From assembly GCA_964396055.1 (NCBI GenBank), contig CAYNDV010000091.1, positions 1-17,935 of the forward strand: 17,935 nucleotides of DNA, given 5' to 3'. Under the pieces are notes generated by a model, which was not told the DNA's origin, searched no databases, and worked only from the letters and a program-made list of their open reading frames with translations. This document shows positions 1 to 7,789 of the stretch, piece after piece. The translations under genes were made by a program, and so were the position numbers. How positions within the stretch are numbered: the first letter of the stretch is position 1; the number at the start of each line of letters is the position of its first letter. This DNA is from CAYJPV01 sp964396055. GTDB taxonomy: Bacteria > Acidobacteriota > Vicinamibacteria > Vicinamibacterales > JAKQTR01.

Positions 1-1224
1 GGCGGCCAGAGCGGCATGTTCAACGAGTACACGTACTTCAACGCCGTGCAGGAGAAGGCCGAGGACATGCTGAAGCGCCTCGACCAGTGGGGCGGCCCCG
101 AGACCTACCCCCACATGGCGGCGGGCTGGGCCGTGGCGTTCGACAGCCCGTTCGGCTGGATGAAGCAGGTCCCGTCGGATTTCGGCGGCACGCGCAACGG
201 CATGGTTGTCTCCTGGCCGAAGGGGATCACGGCGAAGAACGAGGTCCGTACGCAGTTCGGTCACGTGATCGACGTGGCGCCGACGATCCTCGAGGCGGCC
301 GGCCTCCCGGAACCCAAGGTGGTCAACGGCGTGAAGCAGATCCCGATGGCTGGCGTCAGCCTGGCCTATTCGTTCGCCGACGCCAAGGCCGCCGAACGGC
401 ACACCACGCAGTACTTCGAAATCGCCGGCAACCGGGCGATCTACCACGACGGCTGGTATGCCCGGACGATCCACAAGGCACCGTGGGAGCCGAAGCCGCG
501 CCGCACGCTGCAGGACAACTCGGACTGGCAGCTGTATAACGTTCGCTCCGACTTCAGTCTGGCCAACGACCTGGCCACACAGAACCCGGCCAAACTCGCG
601 GAGCTTCAGGCGCTGTTCCTGACGGAAGCCGCCAAGTACGGCGCGCTGCCCATGGATGACCGTTTCTTCGAACGGCTGGACCCGAAGGCCGTCGGGCGGC
701 CCGACATCATGGGCGGGCGCATGTCGCTGACGCTGGCGGAAGGCATGACCGGGATGATGGAGGGCGTCTTCATCAACGTGAAGAACCGGTCGAAGACCAT
801 CACAGCCGACATCGAGGTGCCCGCCGGAGGCGGCAATGGCACGGTCATCGCGCAGGGCGGGCGCTTCGGCGGCTGGTCACTCTACGTGAAGAACGGCGTG
901 CCGGCCTACGACTACGTATTCCTCGGACTGCAGCGCACGTCGATCACGTCGAACAGGAAGCTCGCCCCCGGCAAGGCTGAGCTGAGGTTCCAGTTCGACT
1001 ACGACGGCGGCGGACCGGGCAAGGGCGGCACGGGCACGCTCTTCGTCAACGGCGAGAAGGTGGCCGAGGGCCGCATCCCGGCAACGCAGCCCGGCATCTT
1101 CTCCGCCGACGAGACCGCCGACGTGGGCATCGACCTCGGCACGCCCGTGGTTGAAACCATCGGGGCAGAAGCGAAATCCCGCTTCACCGGCCGGATCCCG
1201 AAGGTGACGATCGCGGTGAAGTGA
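1..1224 (+). CDS. Arylsulfatase, C-terminal part (5' end outside window)
   Basis: The frame is open from base 1, so the gene begins upstream; about 407 residues are visible. Early residues include a 'GTRNGMVVSWPKGI' segment followed by a stretch around a conserved 'HVIDVAPTILEAAGL', both typical of the second half of the sulfatase domain of AtsA-type arylsulfatases, which hydrolyse sulfate esters. The last ~160 residues, with 'IAQGGRFGGWSLYVKNG', 'FDYDGGGPGKGGTGTL' and 'FSADETADVGID', match the C-terminal beta-rich domain these long (roughly 750-800 aa) enzymes carry. The catalytic C/S-x-P-x-R motif that becomes formylglycine lies in the missing N-terminal half, so activity and any signal peptide cannot be judged. 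The gene ends with TGA and is followed by strong hairpins before a convergent gene. The family call is firm; the substrate is unknown. Confidence 0.9.
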   Translation, partial: GGQSGMFNEYTYFNAVQEKAEDMLKRLDQWGGPETYPHMAAGWAVAFDSPFGWMKQVPSDFGGTRNGMVVSWPKGITAKNEVRTQFGHVIDVAPTILEAAGLPEPKVVNGVKQIPMAGVSLAYSFADAKAAERHTTQYFEIAGNRAIYHDGWYARTIHKAPWEPKPRRTLQDNSDWQLYNVRSDFSLANDLATQNPAKLAELQALFLTEAAKYGALPMDDRFFERLDPKAVGRPDIMGGRMSLTLAEGMTGMMEGVFINVKNRSKTITADIEVPAGGGNGTVIAQGGRFGGWSLYVKNGVPAYDYVFLGLQRTSITSNRKLAPGKAELRFQFDYDGGGPGKGGTGTLFVNGEKVAEGRIPATQPGIFSADETADVGIDLGTPVVETIGAEAKSRFTGRIPKVTIAVK

Positions 1225-1277
1225 CACGCGCGCCGCTCGGCGGCTGTCCTGCCGGGCACGTGCTCGATCGGGTGGCA

Positions 1278-1307
1278 GACGGCGTGGGTCCCGTTCCCCA
1301 CGCCGTC
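1278..1307. terminator. Strong GC-rich hairpin between convergent genes
   Basis: GACGGCGTGGG (1278-1288) and its perfect 11-bp reverse complement (1297-1307) enclose an 8-nt loop. The hairpin lies 54 bp after the arylsulfatase stop and 77 bp beyond the stop of the convergent propeller gene, so it could end transcription from both sides. No U-tract follows on either strand, so intrinsic termination is inferred from structure and position only. Confidence 0.55.
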
Positions 1308-1314
1308 CCGGTCG

Positions 1315-1335
1315 CCCGCCGCCGGGAACGGCGGG
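1315..1335. terminator. Second short hairpin in the same convergent spacer
   Basis: CCGCCG (1319-1324), a GGAA tetraloop (1325-1328) and CGGCGG (1329-1334) form a tight stem-loop. An alternative 7-bp register uses 1315-1321 with 1329-1335. It follows the larger hairpin by a few bases. No T-run follows. It is probably part of a bidirectional terminator or simply a stable GC structure. The rest of 1225-1383 shows nothing else recognisable. Confidence 0.35.
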
Positions 1336-1383
1336 ATTGGCCCAGGAGGACAGCGGTAGAGACGCGGCACAGGACCGATCTCG

Positions 1384-3101
1384 TCAGAGCAGGCTCTGGA
1401 CCTGGGCGATCAGTTCGTCCGCCACGGCTGCCGGCAGGCGCCCGCTTCGTTTCAGCGCCTGGAGCTTGTTCACCACCGCGCCCAACTGCCCGCGCGCCGC
1501 CTTGATGTTGCCCCGGTCCCACGACGCCTGCGCCGCCTGCAGGCTCGCAATCAGCGCCGTCGTGCTCCCGGCCTCCAACTGGAGCGCCAGGATGGCCGGG
1601 ATGAGTCCGGCCGGACCAGCCGGGCAGCCGTTCGGGGTCGCCGCACCCACCCGCGGGCAGGCGTCGGCGCCGTCGGGTACGCCGTCGTTGTCATCGTCGC
1701 CATCGCAGGCGTCGCCCACCCCGTCGCCGTCGAGGTCCGCCTGGTCGGCGTTGGGCACGGCCGCGCAGTTGTCGGCTTCGTTCAACACGGCGTCGCCGTC
1801 CCAGTCGGCGTCGCAGGCGTCGCCCACCCCGTCGCCGTCGAGGTCCGCCTGGTCGGCGTTGGGCANNNNNNNNNNNNNNNNNNNNNNNNNNNNNNNNNNN
1901 NNNNNNNNNNNNNNNNNNNNNNNNNNNNNNNNNNNNNNNNNNNNNNNNNNNNNNNNNNNNNNNNNTCGCAGGCGTCGCCCACCCCGTCGCCGTCGAGGTC
2001 CGCCTGGTCGGCGTTGGGCACGGTGGCGCAGTTGTCGGCCGCGTCAGGCACGCCGTCGTCGTCGGCGTCGTCGTCGACCGGTGCGAGCGTCGGATCGGCG
2101 AAGACGGTCAGCGTGTTTGCCGACGAGTTCGGGACGTACACGAGGCTGGTCTCGGGGTCGATCTCGACGCTGGGATTCACGTACACCGCCGGCGCCCCCA
2201 CGGCCGGCGTGGCCAGGATCGTGTGATCCGTTCCGTCGACGATGGTCACGAGCGTGCTGATGACGCTGGTGATGTAAACCCGGTTCTGGAGCGGATTGAC
2301 GCCGACATCCCAGGGATCGCCCCCGGGCGGCGCGGGAATGGCGCCGATCACCACGTTCGACGTCCCGTCGACGATCGTGGTGCCGCCACCCATGGAGTTT
2401 GCCACGTACACCCGGTTCGTGGCGGGGTTGACGGCGACACCGCGCGGTCCCGTGCCCACGCCCACGGTGGCCACGACCGCGTCGGTGGCGCCATCGATCA
2501 CGGCCACGCTGTTGCCGAAGTTGTTGGTGACGTAGATGCGGTTCGTCAGGGGATTCACCGCCACGTACGACGGATTCCGGAACGAGCCGGCCACCTGACC
2601 GACGAACGCGAGTGACAGCATGTCGAAGACCGACACCGTGTTGCTGCCCTCGTTGGTCACGTAGGCCTTGTTCGTCGACGGGTTGAGGGCCACGCCTGTG
2701 GACCAGCGGCCCGTGACGTGCCGCGCCAGCCTCGGGAAGGCGGGATCGCCGCCGTCGTAGATCGACACGCCCCCGCTCGACCCGTTGTGGGTGACATAGA
2801 TCCGGTTCAGCACGGTGTCGACGGCCACGCCGTTCGGGGCCGCGTCGACACCGAACGCCCCCAGGACCGCGCCGGCGTCGGTGTCGACCACGACCACCTG
2901 GCTCGCGTTGCCCTGGCTCACGTAGGCGCGATGGGTCACCGGGTTCACCGCCACGTCCCACGGCGAACTCCCCGGGAGCCCGGGCATGGCGATGACGGTG
3001 ACGGCCGGTCCTGCGGCAACCAGCCGGCCGGAACCGGGCACCGACACCATCGCCGCAATCGCCAACGCCACGACCCATGACACGCAGATGCGGGTCTTCA
3101 T
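1384..3101 (-). CDS. Secreted YVTN beta-propeller protein with thrombospondin type-3 repeats (interrupted by assembly gap)
   Basis: ATG at 3101 is preceded by GGAGG five bases upstream (3107-3111). Residues 1-30 form a signal peptide. Seven YVTN-type repeats follow (for example 'AYVTNEGSNTVSVFD' and 'IYVTNNFGNSVAVID'), enough for one seven-bladed propeller. Then comes an Asp-rich tract and TSP3 repeats of the 'DLDGDGVGDACD' type, which bind calcium in known proteins. The gene runs into 100 N at 1866-1965. Beyond the gap it continues with one more full 36-residue unit, a final 'DDDNDGVPDGADACP' unit and an ~70-residue helical tail ending at 1384. The two halves are in different frames only because the gap is set to 100 N; a 53-bp gap joins them into 556 residues. 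An extracellular or outer-surface scaffold or adhesion role is inferred. The divergent HTH gene may regulate it. Confidence 0.85.
1703..2020 (-). repeat. Coding tandem repeats (TSP3 units, 108-bp period) around the N gap
   Basis: An identical 55-bp segment occurs at 1703-1757, 1811-1865 and 1966-2020. The first two copies are 108 bp apart, that is 36 residues, or one 'ADNCAAVPNADQADLDGDGVGDACD...' unit. The second copy ends exactly where the N run starts and the third begins exactly where it ends. This is the usual picture of a repeat that broke a short-read assembly. Confidence 0.9.
1866..1965. other. Assembly gap (100 N) inside the TSP3 repeats
   Basis: Exactly 100 N, a placeholder length rather than a measured one. 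With a repeat period of 108 bp and 55-bp identical flanks, the missing sequence should be 53 bp plus a multiple of 108 bp. Either value brings the two coding halves into one frame. Confidence 0.95.
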
Positions 3102-3106
3102 GATGT

Positions 3107-3111
3107 CCTCC
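3107..3111 (-). promoter_or_regulatory. Ribosome binding site of the propeller gene
   Basis: GGAGG on the minus strand, five bases before the ATG at 3101, fixes the start. The 129-bp spacer 3102-3230 separates this gene from the divergent regulator. No convincing promoter pair or operator palindrome could be picked out in it by eye, although divergent promoters must lie there. Confidence 0.6.
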
Positions 3112-3230
3112 CCGGCACGAGACCGTCCCGGGCATCAAGGGATGGCCCGCGCCTGCCGAGAGGAGTAAACTCCAGGCACATCGGCGGCAAGCGGCATTAG
3201 CGGTCAGAACCGGTCACCGGCGGTAGACGC

Positions 3231-4505
3231 ATGGACAGACCGCGTCTCGACTCGTGGAAGGACATCGCCGCGCACCTCGGGCGAGACGTGCGCACAGTCG
3301 CCCGCTGGGAGCACGAGCGGAGGTTACCCGTGCACCGGGTGCCCGGCGGCGGCCGGGCCCACGTCTTCGCGTATCCCGACGAACTCGATGCCTGGATGGC
3401 CGGGGGGCAGGCGGACGCCATGGCGGAACCGCCCGTCGCTGGCGTCCCGCACCCGGGATCGCCCCGCCGCCCGGATGTCCGGGTCGCTGTCGGGCTGCTG
3501 GTCGTGGCGGCCACCGCCGCAACTGGCTGGATTGTCAGCCGCAGCGGGGCGCCACCGATCCGGCTGGCCGCGGCAGACAACGCCATCGTCGCGCTGGACG
3601 CCGCAGGCACCTCTCGGTGGACGTACCGGTTCGAGGGGCGCCATGTCGCCAGCCCGACGGGCCCCTGGTTCTCCATCGGCAACCTCGGAGGGAGCGCCGG
3701 GGACGAGACCGTGGTCGCCGTCGAGTTGACCGGTCCGGCCCTCGACCAGCGCGGCGGGATGTTGCTGCGGTTCGCGGCGGATGGCCGGCTCCGGTGGACC
3801 AGGACGCTCGAAGACCGGCTGAGGTTCCGCGATGGCGAGTACGGGCCGCCGTGGTCCACCGACGGCTTCGTGACCTACCGCCTGGGAGACGCGGTGCGGA
3901 TCGCGTGGCTCGCGCACCAGATCACCTGGTGGCCCGGATTGGTGGTCACCTTCGACGCAGAGGGGCGGCGACTCGCCACCTTCGTCAACTCCGGCTGGAT
4001 CCGGTCCATTGTGCAGTCGACCGACGGTCGGTATCTCCTCGTGGCCGGCGTGTCCAACGCGCGGCACGCGTATTTCCTGGCGATGATCGATGCGACGCAC
4101 CCTGCCGGCCGCTCGCCCGAACCGCCCGGCACGGCCACCGAGTGCCTGGGGTGCCCGGAGGGCGATCCGCTCGTCTATGTCGTGTTTCCCAGAACTGACG
4201 TGGGCGAGCGGCAGCCGTTTCCGGCCAACGGCCCGGCGCTGCAGACGTTTCCCGACGGTTCCCTCCAGGTCCAGACCCACGAGAGCGCCGGGTCGGGCAT
4301 CGCCACGATGGTCTTCGACCTGTCACCGTCGCTCGAACTGCGGCGGACCCGGGTGAGCGACACCTACTGGGACTGGCACCGCCGCCTCGAGGAGGGCGGC
4401 CTGCTCCGTCATTCGGCGCAAGCCTGCCCGATACGTGGCGGCCTGGACGTGCAGCGGTGGACGCCTGCGACCGGGTGGCAGACGATCCGCGTCCCGTTCG
4501 GGTAG
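3231..4505 (+). CDS. Membrane-anchored HTH regulator with extracytoplasmic sensor-like domain
   Basis: Residues 6-57 ('RLDSWKDIAAHLGRDV', then 'TVARWEHERRLPVHRVP' and 'VFAYPDELDAW') form a MerR/excisionase-like winged helix, a fold very common at the N terminus of one-component regulators in Acidobacteria. A short linker leads to one predicted membrane segment (about 84-102). The remaining ~320 residues would then be periplasmic; they contain 'AIVALDAAGTSRW', reminiscent of PQQ-type beta-propeller blades, but no family I can name with confidence. The layout suggests DNA binding in the cytoplasm coupled to an outside signal. The start has no clear Shine-Dalgarno sequence and was chosen because the HTH begins at residue 6. 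The gene is divergent from the propeller gene, a likely target by position only. Its stop is 3 bp from the convergent radical SAM stop. Confidence 0.75.
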   Translation: MDRPRLDSWKDIAAHLGRDVRTVARWEHERRLPVHRVPGGGRAHVFAYPDELDAWMAGGQADAMAEPPVAGVPHPGSPRRPDVRVAVGLLVVAATAATGWIVSRSGAPPIRLAAADNAIVALDAAGTSRWTYRFEGRHVASPTGPWFSIGNLGGSAGDETVVAVELTGPALDQRGGMLLRFAADGRLRWTRTLEDRLRFRDGEYGPPWSTDGFVTYRLGDAVRIAWLAHQITWWPGLVVTFDAEGRRLATFVNSGWIRSIVQSTDGRYLLVAGVSNARHAYFLAMIDATHPAGRSPEPPGTATECLGCPEGDPLVYVVFPRTDVGERQPFPANGPALQTFPDGSLQVQTHESAGSGIATMVFDLSPSLELRRTRVSDTYWDWHRRLEEGGLLRHSAQACPIRGGLDVQRWTPATGWQTIRVPFG

Positions 4506-4508
4506 CGC

Positions 4509-6461
4509 CTACCCCACCTGCTCCTTGTGCCGCGACCGCAGTTTCTCTTCGCGCGCGGTCTTGGCCACGCCGGCCATGTCGAGGTCGTGCTGTCCGCTGG
4601 CCGCCAGCGCGTCGGGGTTCACCCGCAGCGAGTGCTCGGTCTTGGCCAGCGGCACCAGGTGGCCGCCCGTGTAGATCTGGTGGCGGCCTTTCCGGTCGTA
4701 CCACTGGGCCAGCGTGGCCGTCTGGTGCTTCTTCTCGACGATCTGCCGCCAGCCGACGCCCGTGTTGTAGGCGCAGAACGAGATCTCCCCTTCCTGGGTG
4801 CCGTAGGGGATGATGCACTGGTGCGTGCGTCGGAAATCGTAGGTCCAGAGATCCTGGAACCACATGCCGGCGATGAAGAGGAACAGGAACCGGTCCGAAC
4901 GCCGGACTTCGACGTCCTCGCGCGTTCGATCCTTGCCCACCCGCCCGTATGACCGCTTCGAGGCGCCGAAGGCCTTGTCGAACCGGATGAGCAGGTCCTT
5001 CACGCGCATCTGCGACGGGGCCCGGAAGGGGTCGTAGTTGCGCATCAGCGAGAGCGCCAGGCCCAGGACGGACCAGAACCGGCCCCGGCCCGCGTCGTTG
5101 ATGACGCGCAGGTCCTTCACGAGCCCCTCGCTCGACAGGAACGCCGACACCGCCACGCGTTCGTGCGTCTCCTTGTCGATCATCACGGCCATGCCCGACC
5201 CGCAGTCGGGATGGCAGCCGCAATTGAGGTAGCCGAAATCGGGCGTCGGACCGTGCACCAGATCGGCCCAGTCGCCGAAGGTGCCCATCATGGCGATCGG
5301 GAACCAGTCGCGGCTCGGGTCGCCGATGCCGGTCTGCCGCCGGATGTCGTGGGCCAGATCCGCGATCGTGTAGCGCATGGCCGCCCGCCGCTCGTCGGTC
5401 ACCTCCTCGTCGCGCCCCGTGAAGGACACGGGCTGGAACGAGATGAACGAGATCTTCTTCGGGTTGTCGAGGGCGAACTCCACGATCTTCCCGACCTGCT
5501 CGTTGTTGACGCCGTTGATGATGGTGCTCACCAGGACGATGTCCACACCGGCGTCGTGCAGGTTGTTGATGGCCTGCATCTTCACGTCGAAGAGGTTCGG
5601 CACGTGCCGGTGCGCGTTGGCGGCGTTGCCGATGCCGTCGAACTGCAGGTAGACGAAACGCAGACCGGCCTCGGCAGCCTTGCGGCAGAACTCCGGGTCC
5701 TTGGCGAATTCGATGCCGTTGGTGGCCGCCTGGACGCTGTTGAAGCCGAGTTCCTTGCAGTACTTCACGGCCTGCAGGAAGTGCGGCGACAAGGTGGGTT
5801 CGCCGCCCGAGAACTGCACCGACATCTGGCGCTTGGGCTTCTTGGTGGCGGCCCGGTCGAGGATCGCCTTGATCTCCGGCCAGTCGAGTTCGTGCACGAA
5901 GCCCACCTGGTTGGCATCCGTGAAGCACGGGTCGCACATCATGTTGCAGCGGTTGGTCAAGTCGACGGTCAGCACCGTGCCCCGCCCGTACTTCAGGCTG
6001 CTCATGCCGTGATTGTGCAGCGTGTCGTTGCCGTGCACCGGGATGTCGGCCCCGGGCGACAACTGCTCCATCCGCCTGTAGAACGCCGGGTCGGTCGACA
6101 GCACGTCCTCGTAGTGCCCGTGGCGCGGGCAGTCCTTGACCATCAGGATCTTGCCGTCACGCTCGATGATCCGGGCCGGGATCTCGCCCGCGTGTTCCTT
6201 GACGAACAGGTCCGGCGTCGCCTGGCCATCCACGATGCGCTGCCGGGCTTCGCGGGTGCAGGCGGGGCAGAGGGACGTGGTCTCGCGCGGCACGCCCATG
6301 GGCGGCTGGAACTTGTCGGCCGCCTTCGGCAGGGGCTTCTCGCTCCACCTGGGCGTGAACGACGGAGCGCGATTCAGACGGTAGACCGGCTGGAGGACGT
6401 GCCAGAGGCCGTTGGCGGCGAAACTGGCGGCCTTTTCGGCGAACTTGAACAGTGCGGGCAT
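4509..6461 (-). CDS. Radical SAM protein of the MJ0619 / tetraether (membrane-spanning) lipid synthase Tes-like family
   Basis: 650 residues. ATG at 6461 has GGAGG 8 nt upstream, so a longer in-frame start at 6581 is unlikely. An N-terminal metal-knuckle region has C65-P-A-C68 and C111-P-R-H-G. The radical SAM triad is C172-x3-C176-x2-C179 ('NRCNMMCDPCF'), followed by GGEP at 219-222 and 'VYLQFDGIG' and 'SFQPVSFTGRD' segments characteristic of this family. A C-terminal cysteine set follows: C414-x-C416-H-P-D-C420, C549 and C563. Archaeal members (Tes) join lipid tails by C-C bond formation between methyl termini; bacterial homologues are implicated in membrane-spanning diacids. Between C111 and C172 there is no cysteine, so the GCP..CG.C-type motif of archaeal relatives is absent. 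It lies 208 bp downstream of a KAS III-like gene on the same strand, supporting a lipid role. Family firm; exact substrate inferred. Confidence 0.82.
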   Translation of the reverse strand: MPALFKFAEKAASFAANGLWHVLQPVYRLNRAPSFTPRWSEKPLPKAADKFQPPMGVPRETTSLCPACTREARQRIVDGQATPDLFVKEHAGEIPARIIERDGKILMVKDCPRHGHYEDVLSTDPAFYRRMEQLSPGADIPVHGNDTLHNHGMSSLKYGRGTVLTVDLTNRCNMMCDPCFTDANQVGFVHELDWPEIKAILDRAATKKPKRQMSVQFSGGEPTLSPHFLQAVKYCKELGFNSVQAATNGIEFAKDPEFCRKAAEAGLRFVYLQFDGIGNAANAHRHVPNLFDVKMQAINNLHDAGVDIVLVSTIINGVNNEQVGKIVEFALDNPKKISFISFQPVSFTGRDEEVTDERRAAMRYTIADLAHDIRRQTGIGDPSRDWFPIAMMGTFGDWADLVHGPTPDFGYLNCGCHPDCGSGMAVMIDKETHERVAVSAFLSSEGLVKDLRVINDAGRGRFWSVLGLALSLMRNYDPFRAPSQMRVKDLLIRFDKAFGASKRSYGRVGKDRTREDVEVRRSDRFLFLFIAGMWFQDLWTYDFRRTHQCIIPYGTQEGEISFCAYNTGVGWRQIVEKKHQTATLAQWYDRKGRHQIYTGGHLVPLAKTEHSLRVNPDALAASGQHDLDMAGVAKTAREEKLRSRHKEQVG

Positions 6462-6469
6462 TGCGGGAT

Positions 6470-6474
6470 CCTCC
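6470..6474 (-). promoter_or_regulatory. Ribosome binding site that fixes the radical SAM start
   Basis: GGAGG on the minus strand, 8 nt from the ATG at 6461. The alternative ATG at 6581 would add 40 low-complexity residues read through a GC-rich hairpin, so the shorter product is preferred. Confidence 0.7.
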
Positions 6475-6512
6475 GCGCCGCCGCAGCCGGGGGCCGGAGG
6501 ACGAACCACACG

Positions 6513-6544
6513 CCCCCCTCCCCGCCGTGCGGCGGGCCTGGGGG
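6513..6544. other. GC-rich stem-loop between KAS III and radical SAM genes
   Basis: CCCGCC (6521-6526) pairs with GGCGGG (6531-6536) around GTGC. Five outer C residues (6514-6518) can pair with five G residues (6540-6544) across a small internal loop. It lies in the 208-bp spacer 6462-6669. It may be an attenuating or RNA-processing structure within an operon leader, or a REP-like intergenic hairpin. No clear promoter or RNA gene is visible in the rest of the spacer. Confidence 0.4.
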
Positions 6545-6669
6545 CAAAGGTATTTTTTGGCTGGACCAGTGGATCCAACAACGAACTTCCGGCGAACGGG
6601 CGGGAGGCGGGCCGAAGGGGAGAAAACCGGGTGCCAGGGGCTGGTGGCTCGCCCCGTCCCGCCCCGCCG

Positions 6670-7737
6670 TCACGCCCGCAGCAGGTTCGCCCCCCAGTTC
6701 ATCCCCGCGCCGAACGCGACGGTCAGCACCAGGTCGCCGGGTGTGATGCGGCCCGTGCGGGCGCACTCGTCCCACAGCAGCGGGATCGTCGCCGCCGTCG
6801 TGTTGCCGTACTTCTGGATGTTGTGGATGACCTTCGAATCGGGCAGCCCGAGCAGCTTCTGCACGTACTCGTTGATGCGCCGGTTGGCCTGATGCATGAG
6901 CACCATGGCGAGCTCGTCCGGGTGAACGCCGTTGCGGGCCAGGATCTCCTGCGCCACTTCCGCCATCCGCGTCGTGGCCATCTTGAAGACGTACCGGCCA
7001 TCCATCTGGGGCCACTGGCGGCCGCTGGCCAGCAGCCGCTCGTCCACGTACGGACGCCCTTCCGATCCGCCGCCCGGCACGCACAGGCGGTTCCAGTCGG
7101 TGCCGTCCGCGCGGATGATGTGGTCCATCACGCCACGGCCGCCGCCGTCGTCGTGCGCCTGCACCACGATTGCCGCCGCCCCGTCGCCGAACAGCACGGC
7201 CAGGTGTCGGACCGATGTATTAAAGTCCCATTCGTCCTGGGGTATCGGCGTGTCCACGGCGCCGTCGAGCCGCGCCCAGCTGGCCTCGCGGTACGGCATG
7301 AACATCGTGTGGACTTCGGCGCCCACGATGAGCACCGTGCGGGCAAACCCCGCGCGGATGTGGGCGTCGGCCGCCTGGAGCGCATAGACGAAGCCCGCGC
7401 ACTGCTGCCGGATGTCGAGGCACGGCACGTGACGCAGCCCGAGTGCCGCCTGCAGCAGCCCGCCGTTGCCCGGCATGTAGTGATCCGGGGTCATCGTCGC
7501 GTAGATCACCATGTCGATGTCGGCCGGCGTCAGCTTCGCCGACTCGATCGCCTGCGTGGCCGCCGGGATCGACAGTTGCAGCGTGGTCGTGCCGGGATCG
7601 ACGTAGTACCGCGTCTCGACGCCCGTGCGTTCGCGAACCCACTCATCGCTCGTGTCCATGACGGTCGCGAGCATGTGATTGGTGATGCAGCGGGTGGGAA
7701 GAGACGAGCCGCTGCCGGTGATGATCGATCGGATCAC
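6670..7737 (-). CDS. Ketoacyl-ACP synthase III (FabH-like) enzyme
   Basis: 355 residues, starting at GTG 7737 with GAGG 7 nt upstream. The thiolase-fold triad is visible: C113 ('IRQQCAGFVYAL'), H282 ('LMHQANRRI') and N312 ('YGNTTAATIP'), with the glycine-rich 'FGAGMNWGANLL' end. 'SDEWVRERTGV' near residue 30 is the standard KAS III N-terminal motif. FabH enzymes condense an acyl-CoA starter with malonyl-ACP and so set chain type, including iso/anteiso branching. This protein is ~30-40 residues longer than standard FabH (about 317-330). The extra length sits around 147-180 before 'VLFGDGAAAIVV', close to where the substrate tunnel and dimer contacts lie. Other decarboxylating KAS III-type enzymes (OleA-like or secondary-metabolism) are possible. 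It precedes a Tes-like radical SAM gene, so a shared lipid pathway is inferred. Confidence 0.85.
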   Translation of the reverse strand: MIRSIITGSGSSLPTRCITNHMLATVMDTSDEWVRERTGVETRYYVDPGTTTLQLSIPAATQAIESAKLTPADIDMVIYATMTPDHYMPGNGGLLQAALGLRHVPCLDIRQQCAGFVYALQAADAHIRAGFARTVLIVGAEVHTMFMPYREASWARLDGAVDTPIPQDEWDFNTSVRHLAVLFGDGAAAIVVQAHDDGGGRGVMDHIIRADGTDWNRLCVPGGGSEGRPYVDERLLASGRQWPQMDGRYVFKMATTRMAEVAQEILARNGVHPDELAMVLMHQANRRINEYVQKLLGLPDSKVIHNIQKYGNTTAATIPLLWDECARTGRITPGDLVLTVAFGAGMNWGANLLRA

Positions 7738-7744
7738 GTCAGGA

Positions 7745-7748
7745 CCTC
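7745..7748 (-). promoter_or_regulatory. Ribosome binding site supporting the GTG start of the KAS III gene
   Basis: GAGG on the minus strand, 7 nt before GTG at 7737. Residues directly after it ('IRSIITGSGSSLP') are the expected first beta strand of KAS III, so GTG is the real start. Confidence 0.6.
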
Positions 7749-7789
7749 ACAAGTGGACGGGGGCCGAGGGAGGCGCAATCTCACCACGA

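Noticed and set aside
1782..1865. Frameshift or pseudogene in the propeller-TSP3 gene
   Set aside because: The frame change occurs only across the 100-N placeholder; a 53-bp gap predicted from the repeat period restores the frame.
6461..6581. Longer N terminus for the radical SAM protein (ATG at 6581)
   Set aside because: The extra 40 residues are read through a GC hairpin and are Arg/Pro/Gly-rich, while ATG 6461 has a well-placed GGAGG and begins the expected sequence.
6600..6665. Degenerate heptamer array before the KAS III stop
   Set aside because: G/C-rich runs here look similar at first, but no steady seven-base period can be followed.
5163..6746. Plus-strand open frame (527 codons) opposite the radical SAM gene
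   Set aside because: It is a mirror of the conserved radical SAM coding sequence with no family signature.
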